Positions 36,622 through 45,483 of a stretch of 64,000 bases of DNA are shown here, piece after piece. The position numbers were made by a program, and so were the translations under genes. The notes beneath the pieces were generated by a model, which did no database searches, was not told the DNA's origin, and worked only from the letters and a program-made list of their open reading frames with translations. This DNA is from Paraflavitalea sp966211765 (lineage in GTDB: Bacteria > Bacteroidota > Bacteroidia > Chitinophagales > Chitinophagaceae), in contig CBIHOV010000024.1 of the NCBI GenBank assembly GCA_966211765.1, positions 1-64,000 on the forward strand. Direction: 5' to 3'. Positions within the stretch are counted from its first letter, which is position 1, and each line of letters opens with the position of its first letter.

Positions 36622-37296
36622 ATGAAATATGTATTGGCTCTGGCACTGACATTGAACAGTTTATTATCTATTGGACAAACTTACCGGTATCCACCCCGCA
36701 ATGAAGTAAATAAGGATAGTTCCCTCAAAGTATTTGTGGACACCCTGAAGGCTGTAGTGGCCCGTAAGGATGCACCGGCATTGCTAAAGCTGTTAAGCCC
36801 CGCTGTTCAAGTTTCTTTTGATGGAAATATGAATACGATCAAGGGGTTTAAAGAAATGTATGCTCCGGTCTATCCCTCTTCATCGGTGTGGAAAAACCTC
36901 CAAACGGTGATCGCATTGGGTGGCGTTTGGGGGGATAAGAAAAAGGGGCTGTTTATTTTTCCCTATGCTTCCCAAATGGATATCAAGGAAGATTATTGTA
37001 ATGGCTGCGCATCCTGCCTTACCATTATTGCGCCGGATGCCAATGTGAGGGCCAAACCCGACCGCTTATCGGCCTCGGTAGGCCAATTGAATTACGATGT
37101 AGTAAAGGTAATCGAGGAACCTGTGTCCAAAAACATGGGAGGCTCCTCAGACAATTGGGTGTACATCCAGACTTTTGACGGCAAAATAACCGGCTGGATA
37201 AGAAACGACCTTTCCTGGGATATTTGCGATTACAGGCTGATGCTGGAGAAGAAAAAAGGCAAATGGCAGATCGCAGCTTTCCTGGCCGGCGATTAG
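36622..37296 (+). CDS. Exported SH3-like domain protein
   Basis: A 224-residue protein with signal peptide to about SIGQ (residue 19), an N-terminal helical region with a repeated Asp/Lys pattern, and an SH3b-like domain (about residues 130-200) with APDANVRAKPD and DGKITGWIRNDL. SH3b domains often bind peptidoglycan or protein partners. Two cysteines (CNGCASC) sit before this domain. It lies 32 bp after the DUF2130 gene. No enzyme motif is visible. Confidence 0.62.
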   Translation: MKYVLALALTLNSLLSIGQTYRYPPRNEVNKDSSLKVFVDTLKAVVARKDAPALLKLLSPAVQVSFDGNMNTIKGFKEMYAPVYPSSSVWKNLQTVIALGGVWGDKKKGLFIFPYASQMDIKEDYCNGCASCLTIIAPDANVRAKPDRLSASVGQLNYDVVKVIEEPVSKNMGGSSDNWVYIQTFDGKITGWIRNDLSWDICDYRLMLEKKKGKWQIAAFLAGD

Positions 37297-37302
37297 GCGA
37301 TC

Positions 37303-37941
37303 TTAGGTAACCACCCAGGCCAGGCCCAACTGATCAAATAAGCGGGCGGTGACGGTCATGGGAATTACAGCCCCCTTCCGGAACTCAAAAGGCATGGTGA
37401 TCCATTCATTAGAACCGGCCTTAATGGCGCCGGACAGTCGCATATGCTCCTTAAAGTCCATCATACCCTCTCCATGCCATTTATAAATTGCTTCTTTGGC
37501 GCTCCAAAGCAGGGTGGTCAATTCCAGGTGCATTTGCGGTAAAAGCTCCCAATCTTCCAGGAAAAGGGCTTCGTCCTTATGGAGGAATTTCTCCGCGATC
37601 TTTCGTAACCGGGGGGTCACGAATTCAATATCCACGCCTACCCGGTGAATATCGCTTACAATGGCAGCGGCAAAATTGCCACAATGGGAAATGGAAAAAT
37701 GGTATTGCTCGTTTTCCAGAAAAGGTTTACGCGTATCGGCCACCAGGATCTCAGACAAGGGGAAATCCTCGTACAGGGCCGGCAGCAGGTATCGGCCTGC
37801 CAGGTGCTGCAAACGCTTGTAGGGATGGGATACATCCCGCTTGAGGGGTACTTTTTCCAGAAAAAAAGACTCAGGCTCTTCTATCCGCCAGATCCCCACT
37901 TTGGTGTGCTCGTTGATATTATGTTGATAAAACAGCGCCAC
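37303..37941 (-). CDS. 4'-phosphopantetheinyl transferase
   Basis: A 212-residue transferase that moves phosphopantetheine from CoA to a carrier-protein serine. Sfp-type motifs are present: VGVDIE with the metal Asp/Glu, then WSAKEAIYK with its Glu and Lys, and the N-terminal LAGRYLLP stretch. No carrier-protein or NRPS/PKS gene is nearby, so it probably serves fatty-acid ACP or a distant cluster. It is convergent with the SH3 gene (6 bp) and divergent from dcd (69 bp). Confidence 0.88.
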   Translation of the reverse strand: MALFYQHNINEHTKVGIWRIEEPESFFLEKVPLKRDVSHPYKRLQHLAGRYLLPALYEDFPLSEILVADTRKPFLENEQYHFSISHCGNFAAAIVSDIHRVGVDIEFVTPRLRKIAEKFLHKDEALFLEDWELLPQMHLELTTLLWSAKEAIYKWHGEGMMDFKEHMRLSGAIKAGSNEWITMPFEFRKGAVIPMTVTARLFDQLGLAWVVT

Positions 37942-37976
37942 TGTATAATTTTAGCATTTACTTTCGCTCCCTGAGC

Positions 37977-37984
37977 TAATTTCG
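37977..37984 (+). promoter_or_regulatory. Putative -7 box (TAATTTCG) before dcd
   Basis: It matches TAnnTTTG at seven of eight positions, 26 bp upstream of the dcd start. The gap between the divergent genes is only 69 bp, so a promoter for dcd has to lie here. No clear -33 box is seen. Confidence 0.35.
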
Positions 37985-38010
37985 CCTCAAATATAAAATA
38001 AGCATACCAC

Positions 38011-38547
38011 ATGATCTTGTCGGACAGCCGCATATTGGAAGAAATAGAGAAAGGAACCATTAAGATCGAGCCTTATACAAGAGAATGCCTCGGCAGCAAT
38101 TCGTACGATGTGCACCTCGGTAAAGTTCTGGCTACCTATCGTGAGCATATCCTGGATGCCAAAAAACACAATACCATCGAATCTTTTGAGATCCCCGATG
38201 ATGGATTTGTACTCTATCCACACGTTTTTTACCTGGGTGTTACCTTGGAATATACAGAAACCCATGCCCATGTACCCTTCCTGGAAGGAAAATCCTCTAC
38301 AGGCCGGCTGGGTATCGATATCCACGCCACGGCGGGTAAGGGAGATGTAGGATTCTGTGGTAACTGGACCCTCGAAATATCCGTAAAACAACCTGTGAAA
38401 ATATATGCAGGGATGCCCATCGGACAGTTGATCTACTTCCCGGTGGAAGGCGAGATCGAAGTTAAATATAACCAGAAGGCAAACGCTAAATACAGCGGTC
38501 AGCCCAACAGACCCATCGAAAGCATGATGTGGAAGAATAAGTTCTAA
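38011..38547 (+). CDS. dcd: dCTP deaminase
   Basis: A 178-residue homotrimeric-type enzyme that converts dCTP to dUTP for thymidylate synthesis. Family motifs are SNSYDVHLG near residues 30-38, EGKSSTGRLGI (substrate loop) and GFCGNWTLEI with the catalytic Glu. The length is typical. Its stop overlaps the end of the convergent DUF3810 gene by 4 bp (38544-38547), so the two transcripts must overlap. Confidence 0.93.
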   Translation: MILSDSRILEEIEKGTIKIEPYTRECLGSNSYDVHLGKVLATYREHILDAKKHNTIESFEIPDDGFVLYPHVFYLGVTLEYTETHAHVPFLEGKSSTGRLGIDIHATAGKGDVGFCGNWTLEISVKQPVKIYAGMPIGQLIYFPVEGEIEVKYNQKANAKYSGQPNRPIESMMWKNKF

Positions 38548-39623
38548 ATCGCGGCTGGCCCATACTTTTTATAGTACGCAATCAACCAGGCGATCACCTC
38601 ATTATAACTCAATTTCCCTGAAGGCTGCTGATTGGCCTTCAGGTATTGCCCATATAAGTTATCTATAACAGCTTCTACCGGATTGCGGTGCCTGCGCAGA
38701 AATTCCCTCAATTCCACATAATCCTTTCTCACCCCCGCTGGCAAAGCAGCAGTAAACTGTTTGGCCAATACAGAATCCTGCCGGTAGAGATAGTACCAGG
38801 AATAGGAATACAGATCAAAATAGACCGAATAACGAAAGCCTGCATCGGAACTTGATTTGGCGGCCAGGTAGCCGGCAAAGTTGGCCTCATTCTCTTTGGC
38901 ATACCCCAACTGGTGACCTATTTCATGACAGGTAGTAAAAGGTTGTACAAATAACGGCATGGTCGTATTGACCTGGGCTTCGCCTGAAAAAGGATTGTAG
39001 TATCCGGAAAAACCCAGGTAGTTGCCCAGGTAACTATACAAAGATGGCTTTACCGATTGAAATGAATAGCTGATACCCGCATGATGAAGCGCGAGACTGT
39101 CATAGGCATTGACGGCGCCCGTGAATAATATCTTTTTTTTGCGCAGGGAGGTGCGGTTGATGCGGCCGGTAGAATCAAAGGTATATAACCTGTCAGTGAT
39201 CGTTTGCATCACCGCCACAAGGTCTTCCTTTGTGTATGGCTCCACCTGCAGGCCCAGTTCGGCAGCAATGCCATGCCGGTTATAATTCAACCCCCACAGG
39301 GCATTGAACGATACGTATACCCAAAGAAATATAGTTGCAAACAGCCTTGCTCCGCCTATCCAGTATTGACGGTTGGTTTGCTTCCGGATAAGCCGTTTCA
39401 CCAGGTCATATAGTTTATACACAAGGAACAGGATCGCTATCCCATAGAAAAGATCACCTATACTGAAGGGTATCCAGCCGAAGATGGCGCGTTGTATAGA
39501 GGAGGTCACTGCATACAGTCCATGCGTATAATACCGTTCTACTGCATCCGGGAAAAGGGAGAATAGCTTGATGAGGATGGCCAACGCTAACAATATAACC
39601 AGTGTCTTATTTTTCTTCCACAT
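38544..39623 (-). CDS. DUF3810 membrane metallopeptidase-like protein
   Basis: A protein with three N-terminal transmembrane helices and a soluble part with the zinc-peptidase motif HExxH in TTCHEIGHQLG, followed by E in ENEANFAGYLA. This is the DUF3810 family. The frame is open back to 39707, only 11 bp from the divergent carboxylase gene and over a likely promoter. I chose Met29 (MWKKNKTLVILLALAIL), which starts right at the first helix, giving 359 residues. Substrate is unknown. Confidence 0.82.
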   Translation of the reverse strand: MWKKNKTLVILLALAILIKLFSLFPDAVERYYTHGLYAVTSSIQRAIFGWIPFSIGDLFYGIAILFLVYKLYDLVKRLIRKQTNRQYWIGGARLFATIFLWVYVSFNALWGLNYNRHGIAAELGLQVEPYTKEDLVAVMQTITDRLYTFDSTGRINRTSLRKKKILFTGAVNAYDSLALHHAGISYSFQSVKPSLYSYLGNYLGFSGYYNPFSGEAQVNTTMPLFVQPFTTCHEIGHQLGYAKENEANFAGYLAAKSSSDAGFRYSVYFDLYSYSWYYLYRQDSVLAKQFTAALPAGVRKDYVELREFLRRHRNPVEAVIDNLYGQYLKANQQPSGKLSYNEVIAWLIAYYKKYGPAAI

Positions 39624-39691
39624 AGCCTTTAAAAATAATGAAATCTTTATTGGCGGCGTTGCCTGTTGCGTTAAACTTGTATCATTAAAGC

Positions 39692-39699
39692 TTATTTTG
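39692..39699 (+). promoter_or_regulatory. Putative -7 box (TTATTTTG) before the carboxylase gene
   Basis: It fits TAnnTTTG at seven of eight positions and lies 19 bp before the ATG at 39719. It would be coding sequence if the DUF3810 gene began at 39707, so it favours the shorter DUF3810 start. Confidence 0.3.
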
Positions 39700-39718
39700 C
39701 GATACAAACGCTTGCATC

Positions 39719-41350
39719 ATGAACCTGGAATACAACAAGAATGAAGATGTGATGAAATTAGCCCTGAGTCAACTGCGCCAGCGGTTTGAACAGGTGGCAT
39801 TGGGTGGCGGAAAGAAGGCCATAGAAAAGCAACGGGAAAAGAAAAAACTCACAGCCCGTGAACGAATTGAATACCTGCGGGATGAAAATACCCCCTTTAC
39901 AGAAATAGGTGCATTTGCCGGTTGGGAAATGTACCAGGAACAAGGTGGCTGCCCTTCAGGTGGTACCGTGGCCGGCATTGGCTATATCAGCGGCCGGCAA
40001 TGTGTGATTGTAGCCAATGACCAAACAGTCAAGGCCGGAGCCTGGTTTCCCATAACAGGCAAAAAGAACCTGCGTATGCAGGAAATAGCGATGGAAAATC
40101 ACCTGCCGGTAGTGTACCTGGTAGATAGCGCAGGCGTTTTTCTGCCCATGCAGGATGAGATCTTCCCCGACAAAGAACATTTTGGCCGCATATTCCGCAA
40201 CAACGCCCGGATGAGCGCCATTGGTATTCCCCAAATAGCCGCAGTTATGGGATCTTGTGTGGCAGGAGGTGCTTACCTGCCCATTATGAGCGATGAAACC
40301 TTAATGGTGGAAGGAAACGGCTCTATCTTCCTGGCAGGGCCCTACCTCGTGAAAGCGGCCATTGGAGAGGATGTTGACAGCGAAACATTGGGGGGCGCCA
40401 CTACCCATACTGCCATCAGCGGCATTGCCGATTACAAGTTCGAAACAGAACAGGAATGTCTGGACCAGGTAAAAAGGATCATGGGCAAGTTGGGGCACCA
40501 GTCGAAAGTGGCCGGCTTCGACCGCATTACTCCTGCTGAACCAGCAAAATCGCCTGCTGAATTATATGGCATCATCCCCGCAGATGCTACAAAGGCTTAT
40601 GATATGCTGGATGTTATTGAACGCCTGGTAGACGGGTCTGAATTTGATCAGTTCAAACAGGATTATGGCAAAACCATTCTCTGTGGTTATGCCCGCATCG
40701 ATGGATGGGCCGTAGGCATTGTAGCCAATCAGCGTAAAATGGTGAAGAGCAAAAAAGGAGAAATGCAGATGGGCGGCGTGATCTACAATGACAGTGCAGA
40801 TAAAGCAGCACGATTTATCATGAATTGCAACCAGAAGAAGATCCCACTGGTCTTCCTGCAGGATGTAACCGGTTTTATGGTAGGTTCACGCAGCGAACAA
40901 TCAGGCATTATAAAGGATGGCGCCAAGATGGTCAATGCGGTGGCCAACTCAGTTGTTCCCAAGATCACTATTGTAATAGGAAACTCTTATGGTGCGGGTA
41001 ATTATGCCATGTGCGGCAAGGCCTATGATCCCCGTTTCATTTATGCATGGCCAGGGGCTAAAATAGCCGTAATGGGTGGTGAGCAAGCTGCCAAAACGCT
41101 CCTGCAAATACAGGTAGCAGGCATGAAGGCCAAAGGCAAAGAAGTATCCCCGGAAGATGAACAGCAATTGCTCAATGAAATAAAAGGACGGTACGACCAG
41201 CAAACTAGCCCTTATTATGCAGCCGCACGCTTATGGGTAGATGCCATCATAGACCCCATCCATACCCGACAGCTGATCTCTGAAGGGCTTGCTGCCGCCA
41301 ACCACCAACCGCATATGCCACCCTTCAATACCGGGGTGATACAAGTATAG
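39719..41350 (+). CDS. Acyl-CoA carboxylase beta (carboxyltransferase) subunit
   Basis: A 543-residue carboxyltransferase that moves CO2 from carboxybiotin to an acyl-CoA. Crotonase-fold motifs are present: GGTVAGIGYISGRQC and VMGSCVAGGAYLP in the N-terminal half, and VTGFMVGSRSEQSG and GNSYGAGNYAMCG in the C-terminal half. The run PDKEHFGRIFRNNARMSAIGIP is closest to 3-methylcrotonyl-CoA carboxylase beta, though propionyl-CoA carboxylase is possible. No biotin carboxylase alpha gene lies in the window, so the partner is encoded elsewhere. Cytoplasmic. Confidence 0.9.
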   Translation: MNLEYNKNEDVMKLALSQLRQRFEQVALGGGKKAIEKQREKKKLTARERIEYLRDENTPFTEIGAFAGWEMYQEQGGCPSGGTVAGIGYISGRQCVIVANDQTVKAGAWFPITGKKNLRMQEIAMENHLPVVYLVDSAGVFLPMQDEIFPDKEHFGRIFRNNARMSAIGIPQIAAVMGSCVAGGAYLPIMSDETLMVEGNGSIFLAGPYLVKAAIGEDVDSETLGGATTHTAISGIADYKFETEQECLDQVKRIMGKLGHQSKVAGFDRITPAEPAKSPAELYGIIPADATKAYDMLDVIERLVDGSEFDQFKQDYGKTILCGYARIDGWAVGIVANQRKMVKSKKGEMQMGGVIYNDSADKAARFIMNCNQKKIPLVFLQDVTGFMVGSRSEQSGIIKDGAKMVNAVANSVVPKITIVIGNSYGAGNYAMCGKAYDPRFIYAWPGAKIAVMGGEQAAKTLLQIQVAGMKAKGKEVSPEDEQQLLNEIKGRYDQQTSPYYAAARLWVDAIIDPIHTRQLISEGLAAANHQPHMPPFNTGVIQV

Positions 41351-41533
41351 CCTTCCGCCACCAATAATACCCAGTTGCCATGAGCATTTCCTCACTTTCT
41401 AACCCTCGTAAGTAACCGGTATTACAGACTTTATAAATAGGAATATCTACCATAAGGATAGCGCAAGTTGTTTTTGAAATTTTGTTAAAAAATGATTATT
41501 TTCATTTAATCATTTACCAAACTACTGCGCATC

Positions 41534-42361
41534 ATGAGAATATCTACTTTGACCAGGATCATCCTGTCCGTATGTGTCGTTGTTATAGGTGTAACAGCCT
41601 GTAAAAAGGACGATCCGGCGACCCTTATCCCTCCACCCATTCCAGATCAATCATTTGTAGAAGAATTTGATACCGTGGCCAGCGCCTTTCACAGGGGCTG
41701 GATACCAGTTAACAACAGCAATCCCAAAGGCACCCATATCTGGATACAAGGCAGCGGCCCATTAGCTACCGAAAGCGGTGCACCTGTTCCCATGCCTTTC
41801 TTCCCTGCCTGGTCTTCCAAAGGCACTTATGCCGGTTATATCGTATGTGACGCAGAAGTCACTTCCGGTGGCGCTTCCGTAGCCAGCAACTGGCTGATCT
41901 CCCCTTCCATATGGATGAAGAATGGCGATAAGATCATTTTTTATACCCGTTGCGCACTGTATGGAACGCCCGGAACGGCCCAGGACTATGGCAATAACCT
42001 GGAAGTATGTATCAACCGCAAGAATGAGAGCACCAATGTAGGCGCCACACTCGATCCACGCGATCCGGCTTTTAATTATACTGCCGACAGGGGCGATTTT
42101 GAATTGGTGCATTCCATTAACCCTCCTGTGTACAATTTGGTGGATGACTGGTTTGATTATGCTACTTCCACGGATGATCCCACTGCATTCAACCCCAAGG
42201 CCTATCCTGCCAACTGGACAAGATTTGAAATTACCCTGGCCGGATTTACCAAACCCGCCAAGGGAAGGTTTGCCTTCCGTTATTACACGCTCGATGCTGG
42301 CAGCACCGGTAACGGAAGTGCCGTGGGCATCGACAGTGTAGCATTCGTTAGTAAACCATAA
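41534..42361 (+). CDS. Choice-of-anchor J domain lipoprotein, copy 1
   Basis: A 275-residue SPII lipoprotein (lipobox VTAC, Cys23). The body is a beta-sandwich of the choice-of-anchor J type: SFVEEFDTV opens it, SNWLISPSI and a later YTRC are in the middle, and FAFRYYTLD...VGIDSVAFVSK closes it. Such domains are found in surface proteins and often bind ligands. The next gene (42387) is a paralog, 25 bp away and probably co-transcribed. Function is unknown. Confidence 0.72.
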   Translation: MRISTLTRIILSVCVVVIGVTACKKDDPATLIPPPIPDQSFVEEFDTVASAFHRGWIPVNNSNPKGTHIWIQGSGPLATESGAPVPMPFFPAWSSKGTYAGYIVCDAEVTSGGASVASNWLISPSIWMKNGDKIIFYTRCALYGTPGTAQDYGNNLEVCINRKNESTNVGATLDPRDPAFNYTADRGDFELVHSINPPVYNLVDDWFDYATSTDDPTAFNPKAYPANWTRFEITLAGFTKPAKGRFAFRYYTLDAGSTGNGSAVGIDSVAFVSKP

Positions 42362-42386
42362 TTTCCGCGCTTCAAAAATTATTCTT

Positions 42387-43094
42387 ATGAATAAGCAATT
42401 ATACCTTTCCTTAATCAGCCTTACAGCATTGATCGTATTGATCATTTCCTGCGAAAAGGATTTTAAGGCCGATGAAAAACCAGCTCCCCCACTTGTTGTT
42501 TCCAAATCATTCAAGGAAGCTTTTGATACCGTGTCCAACGCATCCAAAAAAGGGTGGGTCATCATTAACAACAGCGATCCGGCAGGCCCGATGGCCTGGC
42601 GCCAGGGACGTTTCGAATATGGTGGTAAACTGGGTGATGAAGTAGTAGGCTTCCCGGCTTACTCCGCCACCTTTAACCAGAATGAATATGTGAGTGTGGA
42701 TATGAACTGCGGACAAGGTGCAGCCGTACTCAGCGCCTGGCTGATCTCACCTCCTACCGACTTGAAAAATGGTGATCAATTCTCTTTTTATACCCGTACC
42801 AAAGGTGATTATGCCGACAGGTTGCAGGTTTGGATCAATACCAAATCCAGCAATGCATTTGTAGGCAAGGCAGCCAGGGATACCGGCGACTTCACACCTA
42901 AACTGCTGGACATTAACCCCGGCATGGGCGCTGACTATCCGGTTGAATGGACCAAATATACCATCACCCTCGCGGGCATTACCGGCACCGTGAAAGGCAG
43001 AATAGCATTTCGCTATTTCATAGAAGATGGCGGCCCCGGCGGCTCCTATGGCGACCAGGTAGGTATCGATGACTTTGAGTTTATAAGTAAATAG
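42387..43094 (+). CDS. Choice-of-anchor J domain lipoprotein, copy 2
   Basis: A 235-residue SPII lipoprotein (lipobox IISC, Cys22), a tandem paralog of the previous gene. The same blocks recur: SFKEAFDTV, GWVIINNSDPAG, AWLISPPTDLKNGDQFSFYTR and IAFRYF...VGIDDFEFISK. It is shorter, lacking a roughly 40-residue stretch of copy 1. Local duplication is likely. It is followed by the large inverted repeat at 43112-43215. Confidence 0.72.
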   Translation: MNKQLYLSLISLTALIVLIISCEKDFKADEKPAPPLVVSKSFKEAFDTVSNASKKGWVIINNSDPAGPMAWRQGRFEYGGKLGDEVVGFPAYSATFNQNEYVSVDMNCGQGAAVLSAWLISPPTDLKNGDQFSFYTRTKGDYADRLQVWINTKSSNAFVGKAARDTGDFTPKLLDINPGMGADYPVEWTKYTITLAGITGTVKGRIAFRYFIEDGGPGGSYGDQVGIDDFEFISK

Positions 43095-43111
43095 AATAAC
43101 ACGGGAGACCG

Positions 43112-43215
43112 AAAGTCTGCAAGACCGGAAGTCCGTAAGTATCTTCGATCATATCGAACATACTTACGGACTTTTAGATTTTACCGACTTCCGGACTTAC
43201 TGTCTTTCAGACTTT
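43112..43215. repeat. Nested inverted repeat with TCCGTAAGTA arms, likely terminator
   Basis: Inner arms 43129-43142 (AAGTCCGTAAGTAT) and 43160-43173 pair perfectly; inside them TTCGAT and ATCGAA pair again, giving a 45-nt near-perfect hairpin. Outer arms 43112-43125 and 43202-43215 pair at 13 of 14 positions. A T-rich stretch (CTTTTAGATTTT) follows the inner stem, so it may end transcription after the lipoprotein pair. The inner arm recurs at 59119 and 61279. Confidence 0.75.
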
Positions 43216-43285
43216 TCCCTCTTTCCCGACTTTCTTTTTTTATTTGTTCATTTTTCCCGATCATTGCCGCTATGTTATTCGCAGT

Positions 43286-44029
43286 ATGATACAACGACCA
43301 TTCGCCTTCTTATTTCCTTGCTCCCTGCTATTGCTGCTAGCCTTCACCGGCTGTAATGGCACGGAACAGGCTGCCGGTAACCCTACCGATGTGGTAGCCG
43401 AAGAAAAAAAAGAAGTCAAAACAGCGAATGAATCTATGCTGAACGATGCCCGGAAGATCATTCAAACCGGCGACCTGATACTGCGTACGGGTACCGATTA
43501 TTCCAGTGAGCAAATCAAAGCTTTGTCAAAACAGGATGCTACCTACTCCCATGGCGGCATTGCCTTCGTTGACAGTGGGAAGGTTTATGTATGCCATGTT
43601 GAAACAGATTATTTCCATATACACAATAAAGTAAAGAAAGAGCCGCTCGACAGTTTTTGCAATCCTGCCAAAAACCTGGGCTTTGCTGTGGCCCGTTATA
43701 CGCTTACCGAAACAGAAAAAAAGAAGTTCCTGGATTACCTCGATCAAAGACAAGCACAACAAGTGTCCTTCGACATCCAGTTTGACCTTGCTACCGACGA
43801 TAAAATGTATTGTTCTGAAATGATCTATAAAGGGCTGGCCACTGCCACCAATAAAAAGATACTAATCGCTACCGACCGGATCACCGATCGCAACAAGTTT
43901 AAGCTCATTAAGCGACATTTTAAGCTGACCGAAAAACAGATCGTTACCCGTGATATCATCCCGATTGATCATTTATTCCTGAATCCCTGGTGTACGGTGT
44001 TAAAACGCTACCCTTTCCTAACTCTTTAA
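43286..44029 (+). CDS. YiiX/NlpC-P60-like cysteine hydrolase lipoprotein
   Basis: A papain-like-fold lipoprotein. The frame is open from 43244, but Met15 at 43286 gives a clean SPII signal (IQRPFAFLFPCSLLLLLAF, lipobox FTGC), so that start is used and the product is 247 residues. His in YSHGGIAFV and Cys in DKMYCSEMIY are the likely catalytic pair of the YiiX/YebB-type family, which belongs to the NlpC/P60-related cysteine hydrolases. It lies 12 bp before rnhA. Substrate (cell-wall peptide or lipid) is not known. Confidence 0.72.
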   Translation: MIQRPFAFLFPCSLLLLLAFTGCNGTEQAAGNPTDVVAEEKKEVKTANESMLNDARKIIQTGDLILRTGTDYSSEQIKALSKQDATYSHGGIAFVDSGKVYVCHVETDYFHIHNKVKKEPLDSFCNPAKNLGFAVARYTLTETEKKKFLDYLDQRQAQQVSFDIQFDLATDDKMYCSEMIYKGLATATNKKILIATDRITDRNKFKLIKRHFKLTEKQIVTRDIIPIDHLFLNPWCTVLKRYPFLTL

Positions 44030-44041
44030 TCCATTTCCATT

Positions 44042-44518
44042 TTGACTAGCAACAAAGAACTCGTTATTTATACTGATGGATCTTCCCGTGGCAATCCTGG
44101 TCCCGGCGGCTATGGCGCCATTATGATGTATGCGGGCAAGAGCAAAGAATTATCCGGCGGTTATCGCCGTACCACCAATAACCGGATGGAGCTGCTGGCC
44201 GTCATAGCGGCACTGGAAGCATTGAACAGGGATGGTTTAAAAATTACTGTTTATTCCGACAGTCAGTATGTAGTGAAAGCTGTAAAAGAAGGCTGGCTGA
44301 AAAAATGGATCGCCACCAATTTCGCCGGCGGCAAAAAGAACAAGGATCTCTGGCTGCGTTATCACCAGCTATCCCAAAAGCACAATATCAGTTTTGTGTG
44401 GGTAAAAGGTCATGCCGAGAATGTCTACAACAACCGTTGTGATGTACTGGCTACCACTGCCGCTGATGGCAGGAACCTGCAGGTAGACCATGGTTATGAA
44501 TCGGGGGAAGCCGGGTAG
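44042..44518 (+). CDS. rnhA: Ribonuclease HI
   Basis: A 158-residue endonuclease that cuts RNA in RNA-DNA hybrids. All four acidic catalytic residues are visible: D12 in YTDGSS, E50 in NRMELLAV, D73 in YSDSQYV and D134 in NNRCDVLA; the later His is in VKGHAEN. The start is TTG (44042-44044), as no ATG lies between the preceding stop and the DGSS motif. It follows the YiiX-like gene by 12 bp and may be co-transcribed with it. Confidence 0.93.
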   Translation: MTSNKELVIYTDGSSRGNPGPGGYGAIMMYAGKSKELSGGYRRTTNNRMELLAVIAALEALNRDGLKITVYSDSQYVVKAVKEGWLKKWIATNFAGGKKNKDLWLRYHQLSQKHNISFVWVKGHAENVYNNRCDVLATTAADGRNLQVDHGYESGEAG

Positions 44519-44758
44519 GAGACATCATGATCTTTCATCGCAACATCACCCAATCGCATTACAGCCCCATTTAGCCCCAATATCCAGCCTCCCGCACACA
44601 GCGCACGGCCAAACACAAAAGGGCATAAAACGCCTCTAATGCCTTTTTACGCATCACCGACATTCCATCCTTTACTACAATACCCGAAGACACCTAAGAT
44701 TATGGCCTCAGGAGCGCCTTATTGACCGTTTTTTAGGAACCATGATAATTATGCCGCA
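44519..44758. other. Intergenic stretch after rnhA
   Basis: About 240 bp between rnhA and the DUF6580 terminator. I see no tRNA, no ORF of note and no repeat of the families described here. Confidence 0.5.
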
Positions 44759-44791
44759 TAAAAAAAACCCGGTTTCTAATTAGAAACCGGG
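44759..44791 (-). terminator. Rho-independent terminator of the DUF6580 gene
   Basis: A 24-bp perfect palindrome at 44768-44791 (CCCGGTTTCTAATTAGAAACCGGG gives a 10-bp or longer stem). The A-run at 44761-44767 becomes a T-run on the minus strand, as expected for termination after the gene that stops at 44817. Confidence 0.85.
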
Positions 44792-44816
44792 CTTATACAT
44801 GTGGTGTGAAATATAG

Positions 44817-45395
44817 TTAGGAAGCGGTGACTGGTACCTGTGGCACTTTGTGCTTCGCCGATCTGTTCACGAAATAATAGACGCCAAAGAAAATAGCACT
44901 GAAAAAGAATGTGCTTAACAAGGATCCCTTGAAGAATGGCAGGGCCTGTGTATAGCACTCCACCAATCCGGCCCAGGTTCTTGGATACAGATCGACACCT
45001 ACGCCGGCCCATACCATGAAGTTGGAAACAAGGAAAAAATAAACGGGAGCGATGAGTGAACCCAGCACAATGTTCTGAATGTTCACCTTTTTTAACAGGA
45101 AGCCAATCAGGGTCACCGAAGCCATCACGATATAGTTCATCAGTTGACCATCATAAAACCCCCGGATAGGAGTTAATCCTTTGGTATACAATATCTCGTA
45201 GATAACGTCAGAAATAAAGAGCGAAAAGAGGGGCAAAGCAAAAGCCCAGGATTTATTGCGTATGGCCATACCGCCAAAGAGGGCCATGGCAATCTGCGGA
45301 GCAAAACCCCACATCCGATTGTCAAAAGCACGGTATACGGAAGCCGCAGCAATGAGCACTACCAGGTAAATAATCGTTGATCTGTTCAGTTTCAT
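44817..45395 (-). CDS. DUF6580 membrane protein
   Basis: A 192-residue integral membrane protein with about five transmembrane segments. Family features are the early AFDNRMWGFAPQIAMALFGG and a polar loop. It is distantly similar to S-components of ECF transporters, so uptake of a small molecule is possible, but no ECF genes or ligand clue is nearby. It is a single-gene unit, with a -7 box and a terminator of its own. Confidence 0.72.
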   Translation of the reverse strand: MKLNRSTIIYLVVLIAAASVYRAFDNRMWGFAPQIAMALFGGMAIRNKSWAFALPLFSLFISDVIYEILYTKGLTPIRGFYDGQLMNYIVMASVTLIGFLLKKVNIQNIVLGSLIAPVYFFLVSNFMVWAGVGVDLYPRTWAGLVECYTQALPFFKGSLLSTFFFSAIFFGVYYFVNRSAKHKVPQVPVTAS

Positions 45396-45412
45396 ACTAA
45401 AAATTGATAATG

Positions 45413-45420
45413 CAAAAGTA
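45413..45420 (-). promoter_or_regulatory. -7 box (TACTTTTG) of the DUF6580 gene
   Basis: On the minus strand this is an exact TAnnTTTG match, placed 17 bp upstream of the ATG at 45395. No -33 TTTG is evident. Confidence 0.4.
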
Positions 45421-45483
45421 ACCTAAAATTATTAAAGCTGCTATACCAGGCGCTGGTACAACAGTTCCCGCCTGGCAATTTTC

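Noticed and set aside
44519..44758. Possible RNA gene after rnhA
   Set aside because: No cloverleaf, conserved loop or clear hairpin apart from the DUF6580 terminator at the far end.
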